DNA of 12,929 bases, taken from assembly GCA_030426005.1 (NCBI GenBank), contig JAUHZM010000059.1, positions 1-12,929 on the forward strand. The letters are read 5' to 3'. The position numbers and the translations under genes are program-made. How positions within the stretch are numbered: position 1 is the stretch's first letter; each line of letters opens with the position of its first letter. Below are positions 7,040 to 12,929 of the stretch, one piece after another. A model generated the notes under the pieces. The model worked only from the letters and a program-made list of their open reading frames with translations. It was not told the DNA's origin and made no database searches. This DNA is from Gammaproteobacteria bacterium (GTDB lineage Bacteria > Pseudomonadota > Gammaproteobacteria > Arenicellales > Arenicellaceae).

Positions 7040-7972
7040 ATGAGAATGATGACCTTTCTGTTAGTTGGCCTGTTGGTTTCACCGAGTGTGTTCGGAGCAA
7101 ACCCTTATGAGCAATGCGTGCTAGAAAGGGTAGAGAACGGCCAGGCCAAACTGACGGTGGCGGAGATTCGTAAGGTGTGCGCTGAAGAACCCGACAGTTT
7201 GGGTGAAGAACGGGCGAATCGGGAATTGTCCTTGTTTGGGGATGAGTTCAGTATTTTGTTGCACCGCGATAATTACATTCTGCCGGTGGCCCATAATAAT
7301 GAGGCGCGTGCTTTGCCAGAGGGGTTTGGTGAAGCACGCGAATTGGACGACGAGGAGATTAAATTCCAAATCAGCATCAAGTCGATGTTGTTAAACAACC
7401 TCCCTTACAATGCCAAGTTATTTGCCGCCTATACCAATCAGAGTCATTGGCAAGCATATAACTCCGACTACTCGAGACCGTTTCGCGAGACCAATCATCA
7501 GCCAGAACTATTGCTCGAGTTTCCGCTTGAGAAACAGTATCGCGGTATCACGTTTGATGCGCTGCGATTTGCGATCAACCATCAGTCAAATGGTCGTTCT
7601 GGCCTGGTTTCCCGCAGTTGGAACCGTGCCTATGCGGAGCTCTTGATGTCGACTAAATACAGCAAGCTCGGATTGCGTTCCTGGTGGCAAATCACGGACG
7701 ACGAAGACAATCCGGACATCGTCGACTATATGGGCCATTTTCAGCTCGACGGATTACGCCAGTTCGGCAAGCATCAACTACATTGGAAATTACGCAATAC
7801 ACTGGATTCAAATGATCGCGGTGCGGTCGAACTCGGGTGGAGTCGTCGAATTGGTGGTCGCGAAGATATTCGTTTGTATCTTCAATATTTCAACGGTTAT
7901 GGCGAGAGTTTGATTGACTATAACCGCAAGACCGAGCGCATCGGATTGGGCTTTAAAATCGGCGTAGAATGA
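7040..7972 (+). CDS. pldA: Outer-membrane phospholipase A (OMPLA)
   Basis: OMPLA is a 12-stranded outer-membrane barrel that hydrolyses phospholipids reaching the outer leaflet, as a calcium-bound dimer. From the ATG at 7040 it has 310 residues. A signal peptide ends about VFGA|N. Catalytic residues of the family are present: His181 and Ser183 in NHQSNGRS and Asn195 in SRSWN, matching E. coli His142, Ser144 and Asn156. Calcium-site counterparts Arg186 and Ser191, and Ser145 in SRPFRETN, are also kept. The C-terminal YGESLIDYN is almost invariant in OMPLA. E. coli Asp143 is Gln182 here and Tyr114 is His153. A mature N-terminal extension carries two cysteines (Cys26 and Cys47), probably a periplasmic disulfide. 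It stands alone, after the toxin and before potF, with no sign of operon linkage to either. Confidence 0.94.
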   Translation: MRMMTFLLVGLLVSPSVFGANPYEQCVLERVENGQAKLTVAEIRKVCAEEPDSLGEERANRELSLFGDEFSILLHRDNYILPVAHNNEARALPEGFGEARELDDEEIKFQISIKSMLLNNLPYNAKLFAAYTNQSHWQAYNSDYSRPFRETNHQPELLLEFPLEKQYRGITFDALRFAINHQSNGRSGLVSRSWNRAYAELLMSTKYSKLGLRSWWQITDDEDNPDIVDYMGHFQLDGLRQFGKHQLHWKLRNTLDSNDRGAVELGWSRRIGGREDIRLYLQYFNGYGESLIDYNRKTERIGLGFKIGVE

Positions 7973-8157
7973 CCGAGGGTCGGGATATTTACGTGCGAAA
8001 ACCGCACAATATTCGATAAAAATTAGTAGCGTTTTAGAAAATCAGGATTATTATTCACGCAAGCTGAACAGTAACAAGGATTACCAACAGCGAAGGGTGT
8101 GAACAGCTTCATTTGCGCCTCGTCGTTATTGAGCGCGTTTACGCTGACCAACGTTTT

Positions 8158-8173
8158 GTGTCCCATGGGACAC
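8158..8173. promoter_or_regulatory. 16-bp perfect palindrome GTGTCCCATGGGACAC upstream of potF
   Basis: This perfect palindrome ends 19 bases before the potF start. With ACGTTT on both sides (8151-8156 and 8172-8177) it looks like a regulator operator, or a hairpin in the potF leader near the ribosome site. The rest of the 220-base gap (7973-8192) is A/T-rich and holds no convincing gene; a copy of TGAACAG occurs twice (8064-8070 and 8099-8105). Confidence 0.5.
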
Positions 8174-8192
8174 GTTTACAGATTTTGAAAAG

Positions 8193-9299
8193 ATGATGAA
8201 TCTCCGTTCCACTGTGCTGGCCAGCGCAGTCTTTGTTGGTTTGGGCTTTACTGTTGCGGCGTCGGCGCAGACCAAAGAGTTAAACATATACAACTGGTCT
8301 GATTATATTGCCGAAGACACATTGGCGAATTTCACCAAAGCCACCGGCATCAAGGTGACATACGATGTGTTTGATTCGAATGAAGTGCTTGAAAGCAAGT
8401 TGCTAGCAGGTAGTACCGGCTATGACTTGGTGTTTCCAACGGCATTGCCGTTTGCGAAGCGTCACGTGCAGGCGGGCATGTATGCCAAAGTGGATAAATC
8501 CAAGTTGCCAAACCTGAAGAACTTAGATGCAGGCATCATGGCCAGCTTGGCGAGTTTTGATCCACAAAATGCGCATTTAACACCGTACCTTTGGGGCACG
8601 ACAGGGATTGGTTATAACGTTGAGAAAGTAACGAAAATCCTCGGCGATGACATGCCGCGTGATACATGGCGCTTATTGTTCGACCCCGAAATCGTGGCCA
8701 AGCTCGGCAGCTGCGGCGTGTCGATTATGGATGACCCAACCGAAGTATTCGCAGCGGTGAAAGCCTATTTAGGCAAAGATAACGCGGACTTCAGTTCTGA
8801 CACAGTTAATCTAATGGCCGAAACAATCGCGAAAGTAAGACCAAATATTCGTTATTTTCATAACTCGTCATACATCAATGACCTGGCGAATGGCGACTTG
8901 TGTGTTGCGCACGGCTACTCTGGCGACATGCTTCAGGCCCGTGACCGCGCCAACGAAGCTAACAATGACAACACCATTGCTTATGCGGTACCTCGTGAAG
9001 GCGCGGTGGTATGGACAGACGTGATGGCGATCCCGGCTGATGCCAAGAACGTTGCTGAGGCACTGACCTTTATCAATTACATACTTGAGCCAAAGGTTAT
9101 TGCGGATATCTCCAATTACGTGGCCTATGCTAACCCAAATAGCGCTGCCGATTCGCTGGTTGATGAAAGTATCAAATCCGATCCAGGGATTTATCCTCCG
9201 GCAGAAACGCGTGCCAAATTACTGGTGCTGGAAGTACCTCAGGGCGGCCAGGTGCGCGCATTAAACCGCGCCTGGACACGCGTAAAATCGGGTAAATAA
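8193..9299 (+). CDS. potF: Periplasmic polyamine-binding protein, PotF-like
   Basis: This is the substrate-binding component of a putrescine/spermidine ABC importer. At 368 residues (E. coli PotF is 370) it has a signal peptide ending ASA|Q and aligns along its whole length with PotF: YNWSDYIA, YDVFDSNEVLE, LAGSTGYDLV, TTGIGYNV, RPNIRYFHNSSYINDLANGD, GIYPPAETRAKL and the C-terminal RAWTRVKSGK. Predicted ligand residues are Trp35, Ser36 and Asp37, Glu184, Asp245, Asp276 and Tyr312. Some pocket positions differ from PotF: PotF Ser85, Ser87 and Phe88 become Thr83, Leu85 and Pro86, Ala182 becomes Asp181, Trp244 becomes Tyr242, and Phe276 becomes Trp274. Two of these (Asp181, Trp274) resemble the spermidine binder PotD. 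Polyamine binding is secure; the preferred polyamine is uncertain. ATG at 8196 is an equally possible start. Two hairpins separate it from potG. Confidence 0.93.
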   Translation: MMNLRSTVLASAVFVGLGFTVAASAQTKELNIYNWSDYIAEDTLANFTKATGIKVTYDVFDSNEVLESKLLAGSTGYDLVFPTALPFAKRHVQAGMYAKVDKSKLPNLKNLDAGIMASLASFDPQNAHLTPYLWGTTGIGYNVEKVTKILGDDMPRDTWRLLFDPEIVAKLGSCGVSIMDDPTEVFAAVKAYLGKDNADFSSDTVNLMAETIAKVRPNIRYFHNSSYINDLANGDLCVAHGYSGDMLQARDRANEANNDNTIAYAVPREGAVVWTDVMAIPADAKNVAEALTFINYILEPKVIADISNYVAYANPNSAADSLVDESIKSDPGIYPPAETRAKLLVLEVPQGGQVRALNRAWTRVKSGK

Positions 9300-9322
9300 A
9301 CCGGATAAATAGCGCCATTCAC

Positions 9323-9353
9323 CGCTTGTCGGGCCTGCGTTGCCCGACAAGTG
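9323..9353 (+). terminator. Hairpin 1 between potF and potG
   Basis: There is a perfect 10-bp stem, CTTGTCGGGC and GCCCGACAAG (9325-9334 and 9342-9351), with a 7-base loop, extended by a G-T and a C-G pair to 9323-9353. It is G/C-rich but lacks a following T-run. A role in protecting the 3' end of the potF message is as likely as termination. Confidence 0.55.
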
Positions 9354-9354
9354 C

Positions 9355-9388
9355 AAACAGTGTGCCGCCGAAGGCACACTCTGTTTTA
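9355..9388 (+). terminator. Hairpin 2 between potF and potG, intrinsic-terminator-like
   Basis: AAACAG-TGTGCC pairs with GGCACA and CTGTTT around a GCCGAA loop, with a two-base CT bulge, and is followed by TTTTAAT. It has the form of an intrinsic terminator. Since potG has no other obvious strong promoter in the 22 bases that remain, partial read-through is the likely outcome. Confidence 0.6.
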
Positions 9389-9410
9389 ATCATTTTAACG
9401 GGACAGTTTA

Positions 9411-10499
9411 TTGGAAACGCCATTGATTGAAGTTCGAGGTTTGCGTAAAAACTTCGATGACGTCACCGCACTGAGCAATATCGATCTAAGTATCAAAGAA
9501 GGGGAATTCTTTTCCCTGCTGGGCAGCTCAGGATGCGGAAAATCTACCTTGCTCAGAATTCTGGCTGGCTTTGAACAGCCAACCGAGGGCCGTGTTTTTA
9601 TTCAAGGCAAAGATGTGACGGAGCTACCACCGTACGAACGCCCCTTGAATATGATGTTCCAATCCTACGCTTTGTTTCCGCATTTGAGCGTGTTTAATAA
9701 CGTGGCCTATGGCCTTAAGCGCGATCGTATTGCAAAAGCAGAGATCAACGAACGAGTTGAGGAGATCTGCCAGTTAATGCAGATTTCCAAATTGATGAAT
9801 CGTAAACCGCACCAGCTCTCGGGTGGTCAGCGGCAGCGTGTGGCTTTGGCGCGCGCGTTGGTAAAGCGAGCCAAGATACTCTTGTTGGACGAGCCCTTGG
9901 GCGCGCTCGACAAAAAGCTGCGCGAAGACATGCAATTCGAACTGGTAAACCTGCAGGAAATGCTCAAGATGACCTTCGTGGTGGTCACGCACGACCAGGA
10001 AGAGGCGATGACTATGTCCAGTCGTGTGGCGTTATTAAACGACGGTTTGATTGAGCAAGTCGATACACCAAGACGTCTTTATGAGTACCCAGCAACGCGC
10101 TATGCGGCGTCATTTGTTGGTTTAAGTAATTTATTCGAAGCCAGAGTCGTATCGCATGACGACGATCTCGTGACGCTCTGGTGTGATGCACTCGATGCTG
10201 AGCTGAGTGTGCGTCATGCGCAGCCGTTGGTGCCAGACATGGTGGTGACCGTGCTGGTAAGACCCGAAAAAGTCTCGATTACTGCGCCCGATGCGCAGGC
10301 AGACAACAGCGTGGTTGGTGTTATTGAGAACATCGCGTATCTGGGCGACGTGTCGATTTACTACTGTAACTTGCCCAATGGGCAGTCGGTAAAATTTACT
10401 CAGGCGAATGTTCAGCCGGCTGCGGAGTTGCCGCTGGATTGGGGGCAAAAAGTTCGTCTGGGCTGGCGTGCCGAGAACTGCAACGTGTTGGTCGCGTAG
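9411..10499 (+). CDS. potG: Polyamine ABC transporter ATP-binding protein, PotG-like
   Basis: This is the cytoplasmic ATPase of the importer. In 362 residues it shows Walker A GSSGCGKST (38-46), Q-loop Gln84 (MMFQSYALFPH), the signature LSGGQ (136-140), Walker B ILLLDEP (156-162), the D-loop GALD and H-loop His194 (VTHDQEEAM). Residues about 282-358 (VRPEKVSI, then NIAYLGD and the GWRAENC end) form a TOBE domain typical of the PotA/PotG/MalK group. It starts at a TTG: an in-frame stop codon lies just upstream, no ATG is available near the N-terminus, and GGGA (9400-9403) gives a modest ribosome site. The weak start and the hairpins before it suggest lower expression than potF. The stop codon is directly followed by the potH ATG. 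Confidence 0.95.
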   Translation: METPLIEVRGLRKNFDDVTALSNIDLSIKEGEFFSLLGSSGCGKSTLLRILAGFEQPTEGRVFIQGKDVTELPPYERPLNMMFQSYALFPHLSVFNNVAYGLKRDRIAKAEINERVEEICQLMQISKLMNRKPHQLSGGQRQRVALARALVKRAKILLLDEPLGALDKKLREDMQFELVNLQEMLKMTFVVVTHDQEEAMTMSSRVALLNDGLIEQVDTPRRLYEYPATRYAASFVGLSNLFEARVVSHDDDLVTLWCDALDAELSVRHAQPLVPDMVVTVLVRPEKVSITAPDAQADNSVVGVIENIAYLGDVSIYYCNLPNGQSVKFTQANVQPAAELPLDWGQKVRLGWRAENCNVLVA

Positions 10500-11444
10500 A
10501 TGAACCCGTTTCGACTAGGGCAAAACAGCTGGACGGCGCTGTCAGGCTTGGCGAAGTCACCGTGGATGGTAGCGATCTGGCCGTGGTTGTTTATCGCGGT
10601 CTTCTTCCTGACGCCATTTTTGTTCGTGATCAAGATCAGTTTATCGGAAGCGGCCTTTGCCCAGCCGCCGTACCTCGACGTGGTGCGGTCAGTCTCTGAT
10701 GGTCTGGTGGAGATTAAGCTGAATTTTGGCAGCTACCTACTTTTGTTCGATGATTCGCTGTATTTGTCGGCCATTTGGAACAGTGTCAAAACGGCGCTTA
10801 TCAGCACCGCTTTGTGCATATTGATCGGCTATCCGCTGGCGTACAGTATTGCGTCGAGCCCTGCACATTGGCGTGTGCCGTTGATCATGTTTGTGATGTT
10901 GCCGTTCTGGACCAGCTTCTTGATCCGAGTCTATGCCTGGATGGGCATTCTCAAAACCAACGGCTTGTTGAACAATGTGTTGATGGGCCTCGGTATTGTC
11001 GATGCGCCGCTGGAAATCATGCATACCCAGGCGGCGGTGTACATTGGGATTGTCTACAGTTATCTGCCCTTTTTCGTGTTGCCGCTGTACGCTACCTTGG
11101 TACGACTGGATCACACCTTGCTGGAAGCGGCCGCTGATCTTGGTGCTGGTCCGCTGACACAGTTTTTTACCGTCACCTTGCCGCAATCAGTACCAGGCCT
11201 CATGGCAGGCGCAATGTTGGTGTTTATTCCGGTGATGGGCGAGTTCGTGATTCCAGATTTATTAGGTGGTCCAGACACCTTGATGATCGGCAAAGTCATG
11301 TGGACTGAGTTTTTCAGTAATAAAGACTGGCCGGTTGCATCGGCGTTGGCCCTGGTTCTGCTGACCTTGCTTATTCTGCCGTTTGTGTTGCTACGCTACT
11401 TTGAGCGTCGTTCTGAGCTGGAGGACCCCAATGAAGCGGTTTAA
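10500..11444 (+). CDS. potH: Polyamine ABC transporter permease, PotH-like
   Basis: This is one of two inner-membrane permeases of the importer. In 314 residues there are about six hydrophobic segments: near 24-45, 93-118, 126-148, 178-200, 232-255 and 279-299. The EAA loop that contacts the ATPase is EAAADLGAG followed by the TLPQ (209-228). Segments WTSFLIRVYAWMGILK, AVYIGIVYSYLPF, GEFVIPDLLGGPD and DWPVASA match PotH of E. coli very closely. A periplasmic stretch around 50-85 precedes the transport domain as in PotH. The ATG follows the potG stop with no gap, so translation is probably coupled. Its last 14 bases overlap potI. Confidence 0.95.
   Translation: MNPFRLGQNSWTALSGLAKSPWMVAIWPWLFIAVFFLTPFLFVIKISLSEAAFAQPPYLDVVRSVSDGLVEIKLNFGSYLLLFDDSLYLSAIWNSVKTALISTALCILIGYPLAYSIASSPAHWRVPLIMFVMLPFWTSFLIRVYAWMGILKTNGLLNNVLMGLGIVDAPLEIMHTQAAVYIGIVYSYLPFFVLPLYATLVRLDHTLLEAAADLGAGPLTQFFTVTLPQSVPGLMAGAMLVFIPVMGEFVIPDLLGGPDTLMIGKVMWTEFFSNKDWPVASALALVLLTLLILPFVLLRYFERRSELEDPNEAV
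11420..11424 (+). promoter_or_regulatory. Ribosome binding site deciding the potI start
   Basis: GGAGG lies inside the end of potH, six bases before the ATG at 11431. It rules in that ATG over the longer in-frame reading from 11383, which would add 16 non-family residues. Confidence 0.75.
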
Positions 11445-12231
11445 AGGTTTACGACTGGCATGCTTGGTGCTCGGATTAGGGTTCCTATACTTACCAATTC
11501 TAAGCGTCATCGTTTATTCGTTTAATGAAAGCCGCTTAGTCACGGTGTGGAGCGGTTGGAGCACGAAGTGGTATGGCGCTTTGCTGGAAAATCAGCAGTT
11601 GTTAAGCGCTGCCTGGTTAAGTGTCAAAATCGGCGCCTTGACCGCGACGTTGGCGGTGGTGCTTGGCACGCTGGCTGCCTATTCACTGGTGCGATTTAAA
11701 TATCTTAGGGGGCAGGCTCAGTTTGAATTGAGTACCGCCGCACCCTTGGTCATGCCAGAGATCATTATTGGATTGGCGTCGTTGCTGCTTTTTGTCTCGA
11801 TGGAGAAACTATTCGGCTGGCCAGCGGGTCGTGGGCAAACCACCATTGTGATCGCTCATACAGTGTTTGCCATGGCCTACGTGACTGTGGTGGTGCGCAG
11901 TCGATTAGCGCATGTGGATAGTTCGATTGAGGAAGCGGCGCTGGACCTTGGTGCACGCCCAGTAACAGTATTCTTTACCGTGACCTTGCCAACGATTGCG
12001 CCGGCGATTATCGCGGGTTGGTTGTTGGCCTTCACCTTGTCAGTTGATGATCTGGTGGTGGCGAGTTTTACCTCAGGCCCGGGTTCAACCACCTTGCCGA
12101 TGGTGGTCTATTCCAGCGTGCGCCTAGGTGTTAGTCCAGAGATCAATGCGCTAGCGACGGTGATGATTACGCTGGTCAGCGTCTTTGTCTTAATAGCTGG
12201 GCTCGTATTAGCACGATCGAGAGACAAATAA
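11431..12231 (+). CDS. potI: Polyamine ABC transporter permease, PotI-like
   Basis: This is the second inner-membrane permease, partner of PotH. From the ATG at 11431 it has 266 residues, somewhat shorter than E. coli PotI (281). The start begins MKRFKG, just before the first membrane segment (about 9-31). Other segments lie near 61-88, 103-124, 137-156, 189-212 and 239-260. The EAA loop is EEAALDLGARPVTVFF with TLP (167-187). Matches to PotI include VYSFNESRLVTVWSGWSTKWYG, TAAPLVMPEIIIGL, GWLLAFTLSVDDLVVASF and SPEINALAT. It overlaps potH by 14 bases with a good GGAGG ribosome site, so coupled translation is expected. It is the last gene of the operon; a hairpin follows 18 bases after the stop. 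Confidence 0.95.
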   Translation: MKRFKGLRLACLVLGLGFLYLPILSVIVYSFNESRLVTVWSGWSTKWYGALLENQQLLSAAWLSVKIGALTATLAVVLGTLAAYSLVRFKYLRGQAQFELSTAAPLVMPEIIIGLASLLLFVSMEKLFGWPAGRGQTTIVIAHTVFAMAYVTVVVRSRLAHVDSSIEEAALDLGARPVTVFFTVTLPTIAPAIIAGWLLAFTLSVDDLVVASFTSGPGSTTLPMVVYSSVRLGVSPEINALATVMITLVSVFVLIAGLVLARSRDK

Positions 12232-12249
12232 TTCAGTCCATGAATGAAA

Positions 12250-12278
12250 GGAGAGCGTAGTAAAATACCACGCTCTCC
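12250..12278. terminator. Hairpin between convergent potI and amidohydrolase genes, probable bidirectional terminator
   Basis: There is a perfect 9-bp stem, GGAGAGCGT and ACGCTCTCC. The loop can close further as GTA-AAA-TAC after one mismatch. It sits between the ends of two convergent genes, which is where shared terminators occur. The T-run is poor on both sides (GTGTTT on the + side, CTTTCATT on the - side). Confidence 0.65.
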
Positions 12279-12284
12279 CGGTGT

Positions 12285-12929
12285 TTAACGTGATTTCTTG
12301 ACGATTTCACCGTCTTTCATCACAAAATCAATCGTTTCGAGTATCGAAATATCGTCCAGTGGATTGCCTTTGACTGCGACCAAATCCGCGTACTTGCCTG
12401 GTGTTAGCGCGCCCAGATTTTCTGTCTCGCCTAATAAGTCAGCGGCATTGATAGTGGCCGCGCGAATCGCTTCCATGGCTGGCATGCCCTGATCCACCAT
12501 TAACTTGAATTCGCGAGCATTGTCACCGTGCGCCGACACACCGCTGTCGGTGCCGAAGGCAATTTTGACACCGGCCTCGTACGCTTTGGTGAAATTGGCT
12601 TTGAGTTGCGGGCCAATAGCAGCCGCTTTCGGGCGCACAATTTCGGGGAAGTAACCGTCGATCTTAGCTTTTTCTGCTACGAACTCACCGGCCAGGATAG
12701 TCGGCACCAGATAGGTACCATGGCGCTTCATTAAACGACGCACTTCATCGTCCATCAGCGTACCGTGTTCGATGCTATTCACGCCTGCTTTAATGGCACG
12801 TTTCATGCCTTCTGCCCCGTGTGCATGCGCGGCCACTTTGAAGCCGTAGTCTTTGGCGGTGGCAATAATCGCTGCCAGTTCGTCGTCCATAAACTGCGGG
12901 TTTTGACCACTCTTGGCAGTACTCAATAC
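12285..12929 (-). CDS. Amidohydrolase-family protein, C-terminal part (cut by window edge)
   Basis: This is the C-terminal half of a metal-dependent amidohydrolase, of the group annotated as Xaa-Pro or Xaa-Arg/Lys dipeptidases and imidazolonepropionase-like enzymes. The frame is open to the end of the window and reads ...VLS before the TTG at 12926, matching the GGVLS stretch of relatives, so the true start is outside. Numbering from that TTG, expected metal ligands are His34 (VAAHAHG), His54 (SIEHGTL) and Asp127 (FGTDSGV). The HxH motif and the bridging lysine of the family would be in the missing half. The end has the usual LGALTPGKYADLVAVKGNPL segment that folds into the small beta domain. 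No signal peptide can be assessed. Substrate is unknown; many relatives are exported peptidases. Confidence 0.88.
   Translation of the reverse strand, partial: VLSTAKSGQNPQFMDDELAAIIATAKDYGFKVAAHAHGAEGMKRAIKAGVNSIEHGTLMDDEVRRLMKRHGTYLVPTILAGEFVAEKAKIDGYFPEIVRPKAAAIGPQLKANFTKAYEAGVKIAFGTDSGVSAHGDNAREFKLMVDQGMPAMEAIRAATINAADLLGETENLGALTPGKYADLVAVKGNPLDDISILETIDFVMKDGEIVKKSR

Noticed and set aside
7993..8007. GTGCG-AAAAC-CGCAC hairpin after pldA
   Set aside because: A five-pair stem with no T-run; it might help end the pldA message but cannot be supported.
10737..11186. 149-codon reading frame on the minus strand inside potH
   Set aside because: Antisense to a confidently assigned permease; Gln/His/Arg-rich translation typical of the reverse strand of a membrane-protein gene.
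11383..11430. Longer potI start adding MCCYATLSVVLSWRTP
   Set aside because: The added residues lie within the potH coding region in another frame and do not match PotI; the ATG at 11431 has a well-placed GGAGG.

Overview
The window reads as chromosomal DNA of a gammaproteobacterium, probably a marine or free-living one. The threonine-catabolic pair kbl-tdh, an outer-membrane phospholipase A and a four-gene set in the same order as Escherichia coli potFGHI are all gammaproteobacterial in style. Base composition looks roughly balanced. No species can be named from the sequence alone. All genes lie on the + strand except the last partial one.

Layout. (1) 1-645: C-terminal half of a Cys/Met-metabolism PLP enzyme. 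(2) 679-2899: kbl and tdh, which convert threonine to glycine and acetyl-CoA, followed by two perfect hairpins. (3) 3059-4798: an exported protein built almost entirely of about ten TolB/PD40-type beta-propeller repeats, with a short tail bracketed by two cysteines. (4) 4950-5663: a LuxR-family regulator with every classical acyl-homoserine-lactone pocket residue; no luxI is present. (5) 5771-6934: an Xre/MbcA/ParS-type antitoxin and RES-domain toxin pair behind two near-identical palindromes. (6) 7040-7972: outer-membrane phospholipase A. (7) 8193-12231: potF-potG-potH-potI, a polyamine ABC importer. A 16-bp palindrome lies before potF and two hairpins separate potF from potG. (8) 12285-12929, minus strand: C-terminal part of an amidohydrolase, converging on potI across a hairpin.

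How the genes work together. kbl and tdh form a tight operon (1-nt gap), and the PLP gene may belong to it (33-nt gap). The pot genes form one transport operon: periplasmic binder, ATPase and two permeases. The binder is separated from the rest by terminator-like hairpins, which fits a binder made in excess. The antitoxin and toxin form a self-contained NAD-depleting toxin-antitoxin module. The LuxR gene sits directly upstream in the same direction, but a functional link is only a hypothesis. No stretch longer than 300 bases lacks a gene; the longest gap is 7973-8192. I saw no tRNA, rRNA, CRISPR array or insertion sequence.

The parts most worth a second look are the LuxR solo beside the Xre-RES module with its paired palindromes, the binder pocket that mixes PotF- and PotD-like residues, and the two-cysteine tail of the propeller protein.
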